Shown here: piece after piece, positions 42,633 to 51,864 of the stretch | Layout: each line of letters begins with the position of its first letter | Numbering within the stretch: the first letter of the stretch is position 1 | Assembly: GCA_964368815.1 (NCBI GenBank) | Contig: CAYJDA010000001.1 | Location: 1-64,000, forward strand | DNA from: CAYJBH01 sp964368815 | Lineage (GTDB): Bacteria > Bacillota > Clostridia > Oscillospirales > Ruminococcaceae | Length of the DNA stretch: 64,000 nt | Direction: 5' to 3' | Translations under genes and position numbers: made by a program | Notes under the pieces: model-generated | What the model saw: the letters and a program-made list of their open reading frames with translations, nothing else | What the model was told of the DNA's origin: nothing | Database searches by the model: none

Positions 42633-44687
42633 ATGGTCTTAAATTCGACAAGGGGAACAACGGCAAAAAAAAGCCTTGCAACATTAATGAGTTTGCTGAT
42701 TACATCTATAACACTTGCACCTATTTTGGTTGTTATTATTAAATATGAAGGATACAATTTTTTACTTTATTTAACTTTTTGGGTTTTAATTCCGGGAGGC
42801 TTTTGTCTCCATTTTTTTAAACCTGTTGCACTCCCGAAGCTTATCCGCTTTGTTACCATGTTTTTAGTTGGTTCGGGATTATTGTTTTTGGAGTTTTTTT
42901 TATTTTATGCATTAAATATTGTTGACCTTATTAAATATGTTAATCCTATATTATCAGTTTTTTTTGTTGCTTATCTAATAATCAAACTAATCAAGGGAAC
43001 GGTGAAACTTCCTAAAATTGATGGTTTGCCTCATCTTCTATCGCAAAATATTCCATTTTTATTAGTAATGGCTGTTGCTGTGTGGCTTTGCGCCTTTAAT
43101 CTTATCTTTGAAATGCCGTATCCCGAAAGTATGTCTATGCAAGATTTCACCTGGCACACCGGAACTGTAAGTCAGCTTGCATCGAATTTTCCTTTTGACG
43201 ATATCAGGGTGACCGGTGTCGCCTTTAAGTATCATTTTTTCAGCACATTATTTTTGGCAATTGCAAAAATAATATTTGACACGGATGCCTGGATATACAT
43301 AACTCAGTACATAATTCTTTTCGTGCCTCAGCTGTTCACGGTAGTTTTATACTGTCTTTACTCAGAGTTTATTAAAAACAAATGGATAGTAGCTGCGGTT
43401 ACATTGTTTTCGTTCACCGGTTTTTCCTTAAACCTTTCCTTTAATCAATTTCTTCTCCACTGGTCAACAAATGTTAACGCCGCCGGTTTCGGCTTAGTTT
43501 ATATATGCACGCTCTTTTTCTTTGTTAAACCCATAATATCCAAAGGCGCATCATTAAACAAGCGAATAGCTTACAACTTATTATATGCATTGATAATATT
43601 CTTTTGTTGCATTGGCATTAAAAGTCCTTTTGCAATCGTATTTTTAACTGCATTTATCTGTTTTTTCTTTTTACAGTGGTTTAAAACTAAACAATTCAAT
43701 TTGCCGTTTGCGTTGCTTGTAGTAGGTTTTTGCATTATGTTTGCATCAATGTATCAACTATTGCTTTCTTCCGGTGCTGAAGGCTATTTCAGCATTAGCC
43801 TTTCCGATTCACTTTTAATGTCAACAACAAGAGGAACCGGCTTATCCGCAGCATACCAAGCTTTAGGCGAATCTTTCATCTCACGATCACTCCTCTTTAT
43901 CCCATCGTTATTTGGACAATTTACCATCATGGTGATACCCTTGACGATCTGCTTAGTAAATCTTCTGCTATATATTTTCGCAAGAAAAAAACTTTCTGAT
44001 AATATTGTTTTTGCAACCCTGATTTTTCTCGTAGGAACAACCGCATACTACACTTTTTTTGTCAACGGAATGGGTCAGGGCTATTTTTTAATCTGTGCAT
44101 TACCATTTGCGGGATATATATCTTCGGATGTTTTTTCAAAATACTGCAAGCACTCCTTTTTTAAACATGGAATTCCAATAATCTGCGTATGTTTAACCTT
44201 ATTGCATTTTGCAAGTAGCGCATTGGATGGCTACGATATTTTTCCACTTGATAAGTGTTATAATTATTTCACAGGGACAAATCAACAAATAACTAATCAA
44301 ACAAAAGATGAATTCGAAACCTTCGAATTCTTAAAAGACCATATAAAAGATGATCGACTTATTCTTTCAACAACCATGCTTTCAGAGCAAAAGGGTTCGT
44401 TGTATTTCTCGGTACCGGCTTTTACCGAAAAAAAATGTTATTTCGAAGGCTATGAATATGCTCGCAGAAACTTGGGTTTTAGTGATGCAGAGGCACGACA
44501 AGCATATGTTATCGATTTGTTTTCGGAAAACATAGCTACCGAGGAAAAATACCATCGAATGAAAAACGAGAACATTGGATACCTACTTGTTTTTTCCGAT
44601 AGTATACCCACAGCACAGGTTGCAGAAGGACAATATTTCACAATGATATTCAGTAACGATTCTACAAAGGTATACGAGCTACTTTAA
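42633..44687 (+). CDS. Polytopic membrane protein of unknown function, possibly a GT-C-like glycosyltransferase
   Basis: A 684-aa protein with about a dozen membrane segments across residues 1-550 and a soluble C-terminal part of about 130 residues. The first large loop carries MQDFTWHTGTVSQLA and, after it, FKYHFFSTLFLAIAK; an acidic residue with His/Trp in the first extracytoplasmic loop is a general feature of GT-C lipid-sugar transferases, so a role in surface glycosylation is possible but not shown. TTG at 42621 is in frame, but TGAGGT precedes the ATG at 42633. No polysaccharide genes are adjacent. A structured leader lies upstream. Confidence 0.7.
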   Translation: MVLNSTRGTTAKKSLATLMSLLITSITLAPILVVIIKYEGYNFLLYLTFWVLIPGGFCLHFFKPVALPKLIRFVTMFLVGSGLLFLEFFLFYALNIVDLIKYVNPILSVFFVAYLIIKLIKGTVKLPKIDGLPHLLSQNIPFLLVMAVAVWLCAFNLIFEMPYPESMSMQDFTWHTGTVSQLASNFPFDDIRVTGVAFKYHFFSTLFLAIAKIIFDTDAWIYITQYIILFVPQLFTVVLYCLYSEFIKNKWIVAAVTLFSFTGFSLNLSFNQFLLHWSTNVNAAGFGLVYICTLFFFVKPIISKGASLNKRIAYNLLYALIIFFCCIGIKSPFAIVFLTAFICFFFLQWFKTKQFNLPFALLVVGFCIMFASMYQLLLSSGAEGYFSISLSDSLLMSTTRGTGLSAAYQALGESFISRSLLFIPSLFGQFTIMVIPLTICLVNLLLYIFARKKLSDNIVFATLIFLVGTTAYYTFFVNGMGQGYFLICALPFAGYISSDVFSKYCKHSFFKHGIPIICVCLTLLHFASSALDGYDIFPLDKCYNYFTGTNQQITNQTKDEFETFEFLKDHIKDDRLILSTTMLSEQKGSLYFSVPAFTEKKCYFEGYEYARRNLGFSDAEARQAYVIDLFSENIATEEKYHRMKNENIGYLLVFSDSIPTAQVAEGQYFTMIFSNDSTKVYELL

Positions 44688-44923
44688 AGGCATCATAATA
44701 CACCATGGCAGGTACAAGGTTTTAATGCCCCCTGTTGTCACGTTGCGCAGTGCTGTTTACTGATTTGCTACATAAAAAAATTGGTCGATACCAAATTGTA
44801 ATATTTTATACAAAGCTATATAAAACCATGAAAAAAACTAACTATACAAGCTTATCGAGTCTAAAAAAAGCAGCTGCAATAATATTCTTTTTAAATAACG
44901 CTTTTAATTTTTTATTTTTATGC

Positions 44924-44929
44924 TATAAT
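44924..44929 (+). promoter_or_regulatory. Possible -10 of the second murA
   Basis: TATAAT at 44924-44929, 36 bases before the start; only a weak TTTTAA (44902-44907) at -35. The rest of the 44688-44923 gap is AT-rich and holds nothing I can assign; no clear terminator follows the membrane protein gene. Confidence 0.35.
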
Positions 44930-44965
44930 ATATCTATATGTATTTAAAATGAGGTTAACTTCGGT

Positions 44966-46249
44966 TTGGAAAAGTATGTTATAAACGGTGGTAAGCCGTT
45001 AGTCGGAGAGGTATCAATCAGTGGCGCAAAAAATGCTGCTGTAGCTATTTTACCGGCAACAATTCTTTGTAACGGTGTTTGCGTTATTGAAAATTTGCCC
45101 AACATTAGCGATGTTGCTATCGCAGTTCATATTCTACATGACATAGGCGCTAAGGTTCGCCCGCTTGACGAATCCACATTAGAGATAGATACTTCCTGTA
45201 TACACTCTATGCGAGTTGCAGACGAAATGGGCAGGCAAATGAGAGCCTCTTACTACTTTATAGGAGCATTACTCGGTAGGTTTGGCAAGGCAAGTGTGTC
45301 CATGCCCGGCGGCTGTGATCTTGGTGCAAGACCCATAGATCAACACCTAAAGGCTTTTCAGTCATTTGGTGCCGATATTTCAGTAGAGCAAGGAATGATA
45401 AATGCTTCGAGTGATAAGCTTTCAGGCTCACAGGTTTTTTTCGATACTGTATCGGTAGGAGCTACCATTAATTCTATGCTTGCAGCAGTTCTTTGCGAAG
45501 GCACAACAGTTTTGGAAAACGTAGCAAAAGAACCACATATTGTTGATGTGGCTAATTTTTTAAATATGATGGGCGCTGATGTAAGAGGCGCAGGTACCGA
45601 TGTTATTAAGATCCATGGTGTTCAAGAGCTTCACGGATGCAGCTACACACTTATCCCTGATCAAATTGAGGCCGGAACCTTTATGGTTGCTGCCGCCGCT
45701 ACCGGCGGAAATGTACTGGTTAAAGATGTAACGCCCAAACACCTCGAGCCGATAATTGCAAAATTAGAGATGGCCGGAGCTCAAATCGAGGAGTATGATG
45801 AAGCTGTTCGGGTAAGTCGAAGCAGTGATTTAGTTCCTGTAAATGTAAAAACCCAACCTCACCCGGGCTTTCCAACCGATATGCAACCACTTATGGCCGT
45901 GTTGCTTTCAAAAGCTAAAGGTATTTCAATAATCACCGAGTCCATCTGGGATAATCGTTTCAGATATATTGATGAGCTATCCAGAATGGGTGCGAATGTG
46001 CAGGTAGATGGAAGGGTTGCCGTAATTGAAGGTGTTCCTAATCTTAGCTGCGCACCGGTTAAGGCGACCGATCTCCGCGCAGGAGCTGCACTTGTTATTG
46101 CAGCATTATGCACCGAGGGTGCAAGCGAGATTGATGACGTTGAACATATAGAGCGTGGTTACGAGCACTTTGTTGAAAAACTTCAATCTTTAGGAGCTGA
46201 CATAAGCAGACAAAGCACTGAAGCGAAAACAGTACCACAGGCGTTATAA
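44966..46249 (+). CDS. murA2: UDP-N-acetylglucosamine 1-carboxyvinyltransferase (second copy)
   Basis: A 427-aa MurA with ISGAKNAAVAILPAT, the catalytic Cys in MPGGCDLGARPIDQHL, and HPGFPTDMQPLMAV. Low-GC Gram-positives typically have two MurA paralogues; this one is monocistronic, outside the division cluster, and diverges clearly from the copy at 30578-31831. Both keep the active-site cysteine and the substrate-binding Lys-Asn pair, so both look active. The start is TTG at 44966 with GAGG about 12 bases upstream, a loose spacing. The tandem repeat begins right at its end. Confidence 0.93.
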   Translation: MEKYVINGGKPLVGEVSISGAKNAAVAILPATILCNGVCVIENLPNISDVAIAVHILHDIGAKVRPLDESTLEIDTSCIHSMRVADEMGRQMRASYYFIGALLGRFGKASVSMPGGCDLGARPIDQHLKAFQSFGADISVEQGMINASSDKLSGSQVFFDTVSVGATINSMLAAVLCEGTTVLENVAKEPHIVDVANFLNMMGADVRGAGTDVIKIHGVQELHGCSYTLIPDQIEAGTFMVAAAATGGNVLVKDVTPKHLEPIIAKLEMAGAQIEEYDEAVRVSRSSDLVPVNVKTQPHPGFPTDMQPLMAVLLSKAKGISIITESIWDNRFRYIDELSRMGANVQVDGRVAVIEGVPNLSCAPVKATDLRAGAALVIAALCTEGASEIDDVEHIERGYEHFVEKLQSLGADISRQSTEAKTVPQAL

Positions 46250-46251
46250 AA

Positions 46252-46487
46252 TTATCTCCACCTTTGGTGGAGCTATTTGAAATACCTCTTGCAAAGATAA
46301 CTTTGCATTTTGCACTCTGTGCAAAAACGATGTATTTCTCGGGCTGGTAACTTTTGCTATTATTTCCACCTTTGGTGGAGCTATTTGAAATACTTCTTGC
46401 AAAGATAACTTTGCATTTTGCACTCTGTGCAAAAACGATGTATTTCTCGGACTGGTAACTTTTGCTGTTATTTCCACCTTTGGTGGA
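46252..46487. repeat. Tandem repeat, 108-bp unit, about 2.2 copies, with hairpins in each unit
   Basis: Units begin at 46252, 46360 and 46468 (third copy stops after about 20 bases); copies one and two differ at only about four positions. Each full unit contains CCACC-TTT-GGTGG, then GAAATAC pairing with a distal GTATTTC that encloses GCAAAG-ATAA-CTTTGC and TTTTGCAC-TCT-GTGCAAAA: a cloverleaf-like fold. The period is a multiple of three, so a repeated 36-residue peptide appears in a minus-strand frame (77 codons), which I regard as incidental. It looks like a dispersed intergenic repeat. 46488-46579 holds the walJ leader only. Confidence 0.9.
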
Positions 46488-46579
46488 ACAATTGAAGATA
46501 ATGGTAATATTTTATTTTTGTCGTCGTTGTCCGTAATGGCTCGGCGACATATTTAGGTAAACAAAGGATAATATCTAAC

Positions 46580-47374
46580 ATGGCAACATTTGCAACATTA
46601 TATAGTAGTTCCTCCGGCAATAGTGCATACATAAAAAGCAACGGGAAGGTTTTATTAATTGACTGCGGTAAGAACTGTAAAACCACTATTAACGCCTTAT
46701 ATACACACTCAATTGCTGTTTCTGACATAGAGGGCATACTTATCACCCACGAACATCGCGACCACGTTGCAGGGCTTGCCGTTTTGTTAAAGCATTATCC
46801 CATACCGGTGTTTGGTTCTGCGGCTACCCTTTCCTATCTCGTTAAGGAAAACCTTGTTCCGCAAAACGCCTCTTTAAACCCTATACGAAACGGACAAACT
46901 TTACAAATCAACGATTTTAAAGTAAAAGCTTTTAACGTTAGCCACGACAGTCTTTGTGCTTTTGGTTATCAAGTTGAAACTTCATGCAATAAAAAACTCG
47001 GATACCTTACCGACAGTGGCTATGTTCCACCGGAAGTGTTGCCGCTACTTACTGTTTGTCAGCTCGTTGCCATTGAATCAAACTATGATGAACACATGTT
47101 AAAAACGGGACCTTACCCTGCTTATCTAAAAAATCGAATATCCGGCGAAACAGGACATCTTTGCAACACAGACTGCGCCCAAACGGTTGCTTATCTAATA
47201 AAAAACGGAGTAAAAAACATAACCCTTTGTCATCTGAGCAAAGAAAACAACCGTCCCGACAGGGCAATGTCTGCCTTGGCACACTGCTTTGCGGCACAGG
47301 GCATAATACCGGACGATGAATTAAATATACAAATCGCACCGGGAGATTCACCTCTTAATGTCATGGAGTTTTAG
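46580..47374 (+). CDS. walJ: MBL-fold metallohydrolase, WalJ/YycJ-like
   Basis: A 264-aa metallo-beta-lactamase-fold protein: TLYSSSSGNSAYIKSNGKVLLIDCG, the HxHxDH motif as THEHRDHVAGL, FNVSHDSLCAFGYQV, LTDSGYVPPEVL, ESNYDEHMLKTGPYP and CHLSKENN. These are the marks of YycJ/WalJ, linked in Bacilli to the WalRK operon and to DNA repair exonuclease activity. It is followed 2 bases later by rlmH, the usual neighbour at the end of the yyc operon, but walRK themselves are not here. Confidence 0.9.
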   Translation: MATFATLYSSSSGNSAYIKSNGKVLLIDCGKNCKTTINALYTHSIAVSDIEGILITHEHRDHVAGLAVLLKHYPIPVFGSAATLSYLVKENLVPQNASLNPIRNGQTLQINDFKVKAFNVSHDSLCAFGYQVETSCNKKLGYLTDSGYVPPEVLPLLTVCQLVAIESNYDEHMLKTGPYPAYLKNRISGETGHLCNTDCAQTVAYLIKNGVKNITLCHLSKENNRPDRAMSALAHCFAAQGIIPDDELNIQIAPGDSPLNVMEF

Positions 47375-47376
47375 AT

Positions 47377-47832
47377 ATGCAGAGCATCTCAATTATCGCG
47401 GTAGGCAAACTATCTCAAAAATTTTGGAAAGACGCATGTGACGAATACACTAAACGTCTTTCAGCTTATTGTCGGTTTAAAGTCATTGAGCTTAAAGAAC
47501 GTGGAGAGGGAGCAAATGCACTTCGACGCGAAGCTGAAGATTTCAGATCCGCTTTGCCTAAAAAAGCTTATGTGGTCGCCCTATGTGTTGAGGGTAACCA
47601 ATTGAGTTCAAACCGGTTGGCAACCGTAATAAATAATGTTGCAATGGATGGAAAAGACCTTTGTTTTATTATAGGTTCATCCCAGGGTATTGACGAAACT
47701 TTTAAGGTTGAATGCGACTACAAGATATCGCTTTCAACCATGACCTTTCCTCATCAGCTCGCAAGGGTAATTTTAACCGAGCAGATTTACCGAGCTTTTA
47801 ATATTATATCCGGAGGCAAATACCATAAATAA
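47377..47832 (+). CDS. rlmH: 23S rRNA (pseudouridine1915-N3)-methyltransferase RlmH
   Basis: A 151-aa SPOUT methyltransferase: SIIAVGKLSQKFWKDACDEY, VVALCVEGNQLSS, FIIGSSQGIDE and the C-terminal hallmark TFPHQLARVILTEQIYRAF ending in GGKYHK. It methylates pseudouridine 1915 in helix 69 of 23S rRNA. Start 2 bases after walJ; the two form one transcription unit. Confidence 0.96.
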   Translation: MQSISIIAVGKLSQKFWKDACDEYTKRLSAYCRFKVIELKERGEGANALRREAEDFRSALPKKAYVVALCVEGNQLSSNRLATVINNVAMDGKDLCFIIGSSQGIDETFKVECDYKISLSTMTFPHQLARVILTEQIYRAFNIISGGKYHK

Positions 47833-47867
47833 AATTACTTTTATGGTTTTTAGCAGACATTAAGTAT

Positions 47868-49406
47868 CTATACGTTATAATACTGCCTCTGTTCTAAATT
47901 TCTGTACTGCAGAGCTTCGGCAAGATGTCGGGGCTCTATTATTTCGCTCTCGTCTAGATCCGCGATGGTTTTCGATACTTTTAAAAGTCTCTCATGGGCA
48001 CGAGCAGATAATGCAAGATTATCAAACGCACGGTGTAGAATTTTTTCAGCAGTCTCAGACAGCTTGCATACCTCCCGTAAGCAAGAAGCTTTTATCTGTG
48101 CATTACAGACTGCTCCTTGCATATTTCTATCCTGTTGTCGCTTTCTTGCACCAACCACCCTTTGCAGAATTTGCTCTGAACTTTCGGAAGGCGTATCGGT
48201 TGTTAACTCGTTATAATCTACACTTGGAACATTGATGTGTATATCAATTCTGTCCAGCAATGGTCCGGATATCTTTGCAAGATAACGTTCTATGTTACTT
48301 TGGGTGCAGCTACAATTTTTTTTAGGATGCCCACTATATCCACAAGGACAGGGATTCATCGCCGCTACTATCATTGCATCACAGGGGTATGTAGAGCTGC
48401 CGGAAACCCTTGAAACTGTAACGACTCCGTCCTCCATCGGTTGTCGAAGTATCTCTATGGCTTCTCTTTTAAACTCCGGAAGCTCATCCAGAAACAGAAC
48501 CCCGTTATGAGCAAGTGATATCTCCCCCGGCCTTGGAATACTTCCGCCACCGGACAGCCCTGCGGAGGATACCGAGTGATGGGGCGATCTAAACTGAGGA
48601 GTGGAAATAAAAGAGCTGTCCTTCGGCAACATACCGGCTATGGAGTAAATTTTTGTTACCTCGATTGCCTGTTGCATTGTTAACGGTGGTAGTATTGTAG
48701 GAATTCTTTTGGCAAGCATACTTTTGCCGGTTCCCGGAGGGCCTGTCATTAAAATATTGTGTCCACCCGCAACAGCTACCTCGATTGCACGTCTTGCATC
48801 GCTCTGACCCTTAACATCGGAAAAATCTACAAAAAATTCCTGCTTAATCTCGTCTTTTGCTTTCGATTGATATGGTTGTATCGGTTCGGTGGCAAAATGG
48901 TTCACTATCTGTTTTATATTTATGGCAGAATATACTTTAACCCCTTTTATCACCGCTGCTTCCTCTGCATTATCCTGCGGAACAAACAAATTTGTTATAC
49001 CCTTTTCTGCAGCCGCAATCGCCATGGATATCACTCCTCTTACCGGCCTTAAATCTCCGTTTAAACTAAGTTCACCAACAAATGCACAATTAGATGTGTC
49101 GCCCCTTATCTGGGAAGATGCCGCAAGTAAGGAAATAAAGATTGGAAGATCGTAAATGGGACCAACTTTTTTTATATCTCCCGGAGCAAGATTAACAGTA
49201 ATTCTACTGGTTGGATATACAAATCCAAGATTTTTCAGTGCAGCTCGCACCCTATCTTTAGATTCCTTAACCGAGCTGTCCGGCAAACCAACTATATCAA
49301 ACTGAGGTAGACCACCCGAAATATCGGTTTCCACTGTAACAACATAACCGTCTAAGGTATTTACTCCAAGACTGTTGATTTTCGAATACACTGTTATTCC
49401 CTCCAA
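47868..49406 (-). CDS. comM: YifB/ComM-family Mg-chelatase-like AAA+ ATPase
   Basis: A 512-aa protein: N-terminal Lon-protease-like fold (VTVETDISGGLPQFDIVGLPDSSVKESKDRV, read in parts), AAA+ core with Walker A GPPGTGKSMLAKR, FRSPHHSVSSAGLSGGG, Walker B LFLDELPEF, and a C-terminal zinc-like CPCGYSGHPKKNCSC. ComM is a hexameric helicase that promotes branch migration during natural transformation. It is convergent with rlmH and has no other competence gene nearby. Confidence 0.93.
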   Translation of the reverse strand: MEGITVYSKINSLGVNTLDGYVVTVETDISGGLPQFDIVGLPDSSVKESKDRVRAALKNLGFVYPTSRITVNLAPGDIKKVGPIYDLPIFISLLAASSQIRGDTSNCAFVGELSLNGDLRPVRGVISMAIAAAEKGITNLFVPQDNAEEAAVIKGVKVYSAINIKQIVNHFATEPIQPYQSKAKDEIKQEFFVDFSDVKGQSDARRAIEVAVAGGHNILMTGPPGTGKSMLAKRIPTILPPLTMQQAIEVTKIYSIAGMLPKDSSFISTPQFRSPHHSVSSAGLSGGGSIPRPGEISLAHNGVLFLDELPEFKREAIEILRQPMEDGVVTVSRVSGSSTYPCDAMIVAAMNPCPCGYSGHPKKNCSCTQSNIERYLAKISGPLLDRIDIHINVPSVDYNELTTDTPSESSEQILQRVVGARKRQQDRNMQGAVCNAQIKASCLREVCKLSETAEKILHRAFDNLALSARAHERLLKVSKTIADLDESEIIEPRHLAEALQYRNLEQRQYYNV

Positions 49407-49527
49407 TTTCTAACTATATAATACTGCATTTTTTATTATTATACAATACTTAATCACCTTTTTTAGCTATACAGATAATAACTCATGAAGAAATTGTGTA
49501 ATTTCTTTGTACAACCTGCTAAAATTC

Positions 49528-49556
49528 TTGACATATTTTGATTTTTAGTTTATTAT
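49528..49556 (+). promoter_or_regulatory. Promoter of the phosphoglucomutase gene
   Basis: Perfect TTGACA (49528-49533) and TATTAT (49551-49556) with a 17-base spacer, 50 bases before the start codon. Confidence 0.75.
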
Positions 49557-49606
49557 ATTTATACAAGTAGGCAATATTAATTTCTGATTTTATAGGTGGC
49601 TCAAAA

Positions 49607-51325
49607 ATGACTATATCCGGTGAAATAAAAAAACAATATGATAGATGGCTTGATACAAAGCTCTCTGATTTGGATTTAAGGGCAGAACTGCTCTCTATTC
49701 AGGGTGATTCCGATGAAATAACCGAACGTTTTGCAAAAGATCTTGAGTTTGGCACTGCTGGATTGAGAGGAATTATAGGTGCCGGAATCAATAGAATGAA
49801 TGTGTACACGGTAGCTAAAGCGACCCAAGGATTGGCATTATTCATTCTAAAAAACAACCTTAATAAGGCGGTTGTTATTGGATATGACAGCAGAATAAAA
49901 AGCGATTTATTTGCAAAAACTACAGCTTCGGTATTAGCAGCAAATGGAATTAAAGCATATGTATTTCCTCGTTTATGCCCTACCCCAATGGTGTCCTACG
50001 CTGTTCGTCATCTCAACTGTGGCGCCGGAGTAATGATTACCGCCAGTCATAATCCAGGAAAATACAACGGTTATAAGTCCTTCGGAAGCGATGGCTGTCA
50101 GATGACCGACAATAATGCTGCAGATGTTCTTAACGAGATAAAATCCCTCGACATCTTCAACGATGTTAAATATATGGATTTTTCCGATGCGTCCAACAAG
50201 TGCCTAATCGAATATGTTACCGAAGAGTTTTATATTAGCTATTACGAAAAGGTTGAGGAACAACGTTTAAATCATTCAAAGGGACAGCACCCCTTAAAGG
50301 TTGTCTACACACCTTTAAACGGCGCAGGCAACGAACCGGTAAGAGATGTATTAAAAAGAACATCTTCGGCAGAAATCATTATAGTTGAAGAACAGGAAAT
50401 GCCGGACGGTCATTTTACCACCTGCCCTTATCCTAACCCGGAGTCAAGACAAGCCTTAAAGCTTGGTATCGAAAAGTGTAAGCTGACCAATGCCGATCTC
50501 CTGCTCGCTACCGACCCTGATAGTGACAGGGTTGGAATAGCTGTTAAGGATGGCGAGGACTATTTTTTGCCTACCGGTAACGAAATTGCTTTATTACTGT
50601 TGGATTACATTATTAATGCAAGGCTAAGAATTGGCAAAATGCCAAACAATCCGGTTTTTGTTAAATCATTGGTAACCACCGACCTTGCAAAGGCTATTGC
50701 TACAAAAGCAGGAGTAACCACCATTGATGTGCTCACAGGTTTTAAGTATATTGGCGAACAAATACTATTCTTAGAGCAAAAAGGCGAGGAAAATCGTTTT
50801 ATCTTTGGATGCGAGGAAAGCTACGGATATCTTGCCGGAAGTTATGCAAGGGATAAAGATGCGGTTGTTGCTTCCATGCTGTTGGTTGAAATGGCATCGT
50901 ACTACCGTGATAACAACAGTAGCATAAAAAAAGAGCTAAACAGGATTTACGAACAATTCGGATATGAGATAAATATTATCGATAATTTTGAATTTGAAGG
51001 CCTTTCGGGACTTGATACGATGGCCGGCATCATGTGTAATATACGAAAAACACCTCCAAAGGAGATTGCAGGCAAAAAGATTACTACCTTCTGTGACTAC
51101 CAATCCGGCAAGGCTATAGATATCGATGGAAGTACTTGTGATATAGATCTTCCGAAATCAAATGTTCTGAGATTCATAATGGATGGCTGTAGCGTGATAT
51201 TAAGACCCTCAGGGACCGAGCCCAAGATTAAAATTTACTACAGCTCTACCGGTAAGTCTAAAGAAGAAGCTAACAAAACCATCGAAGCTATGCAATTTGA
51301 GATGAGAAAACTTTTAAATTTGTAA
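49607..51325 (+). CDS. pgcA: Phosphoglucomutase/phosphomannomutase (PgcA type)
   Basis: A 572-aa alpha-D-phosphohexomutase. Seen: EFGTAGLRGIIGAGINRMN, the phosphoserine loop ITASHNPGKYNGYK, the metal loop ATDPDSDRVGIA, the sugar loop GCEESYGYLAG and the phosphate-binding RPSGTEPKIKIY. The length and GLRG-type start fit the PgcA/YbbT-long form that makes glucose 1-phosphate for glycogen, UDP-glucose and wall polymers. Monocistronic with its own consensus promoter. Confidence 0.93.
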   Translation: MTISGEIKKQYDRWLDTKLSDLDLRAELLSIQGDSDEITERFAKDLEFGTAGLRGIIGAGINRMNVYTVAKATQGLALFILKNNLNKAVVIGYDSRIKSDLFAKTTASVLAANGIKAYVFPRLCPTPMVSYAVRHLNCGAGVMITASHNPGKYNGYKSFGSDGCQMTDNNAADVLNEIKSLDIFNDVKYMDFSDASNKCLIEYVTEEFYISYYEKVEEQRLNHSKGQHPLKVVYTPLNGAGNEPVRDVLKRTSSAEIIIVEEQEMPDGHFTTCPYPNPESRQALKLGIEKCKLTNADLLLATDPDSDRVGIAVKDGEDYFLPTGNEIALLLLDYIINARLRIGKMPNNPVFVKSLVTTDLAKAIATKAGVTTIDVLTGFKYIGEQILFLEQKGEENRFIFGCEESYGYLAGSYARDKDAVVASMLLVEMASYYRDNNSSIKKELNRIYEQFGYEINIIDNFEFEGLSGLDTMAGIMCNIRKTPPKEIAGKKITTFCDYQSGKAIDIDGSTCDIDLPKSNVLRFIMDGCSVILRPSGTEPKIKIYYSSTGKSKEEANKTIEAMQFEMRKLLNL

Positions 51326-51342
51326 GAAAATAAAAAAAACTC

Positions 51343-51371
51343 TTGCATAGAGCATTATTATATGCTATAAT
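51343..51371 (+). promoter_or_regulatory. Promoter of rpmE
   Basis: TTGCAT (51343-51348) and perfect TATAAT (51366-51371), 17-base spacer, giving a leader of about 145 bases. Confidence 0.75.
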
Positions 51372-51410
51372 ATTTTAGCGACTATAGGAAATAATAGTAT
51401 GTGTACCGGG

Positions 51411-51446
51411 AAAAGGCATCCTAACGCTTTAATCTTTTAGCCTTTT
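51411..51446 (+). promoter_or_regulatory. Hairpin in the rpmE leader, possible L31 autoregulatory leader
   Basis: AAAAGGC (51411-51417) pairs with GCCTTTT (51440-51446) in the long rpmE leader. Structured L31 leaders are described in Firmicutes; the position fits, but the consensus could not be checked by eye. Confidence 0.35.
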
Positions 51447-51521
51447 ATAACAGATAATCTCTATCCATTGTAAAGTTATTTGACAAGACCGGACAAAATA
51501 TCAAGAAAGGAATGGCTAAAA

Positions 51522-51719
51522 ATGAGAGAAGGTATTCATCCAAACTATAACGAGGCACATGTTGTTTGTGCTTGCGGCGAAAAGTTTACTACCCGTTCCA
51601 CGAAAAAAGATATACACGTTGAAATTTGTTCAAAGTGTCATCCTTTTTATACCGGAAAACAAAAACTCGTTGATACCGGCGGACGTGTGGACCGTTTCAA
51701 AAAGCGTTTTGGTCTTTAA
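51522..51719 (+). CDS. rpmE: Large subunit ribosomal protein bL31 (zinc-binding form)
   Basis: A 65-aa bL31 from ATG 51522: MREGIHPNYNEAHVVCACGE, then CSKCHPFYTGKQKLVDTGGR and a basic end. Cysteines at CxC and CxxC mark the zinc-containing (C+) type. The frame is open from 51480, but the family length and AAAGGA upstream favour 51522. A strong terminator follows at 51739-51765. Confidence 0.95.
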   Translation: MREGIHPNYNEAHVVCACGEKFTTRSTKKDIHVEICSKCHPFYTGKQKLVDTGGRVDRFKKRFGL

Positions 51720-51738
51720 ACAAAATATTAATTACTTT

Positions 51739-51765
51739 AAAAGAGCTGTTTCGCAGCTCTTTTTT
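51739..51765 (+). terminator. Terminator of rpmE
   Basis: AAAAGAGCTG-TTTCG-CAGCTCTTTTTT, a 6-bp GC-containing stem extended by A-T pairs with a 5-base loop and a T-run. Confidence 0.92.
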
Positions 51766-51864
51766 AACATGTGCGATTAAATATTTTGACAGAATTATAT
51801 TTAATAAAAAGGAATAATGAAATATATAGCGTATAATGTAGATAGACAATAATTTAGGGGTTAT

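Noticed and set aside
46244..46477. 77-codon minus-strand ORF with a repeated 36-residue peptide
   Set aside because: It consists entirely of the 108-bp tandem repeat and exists because the period is divisible by three; no ribosome site or family support.
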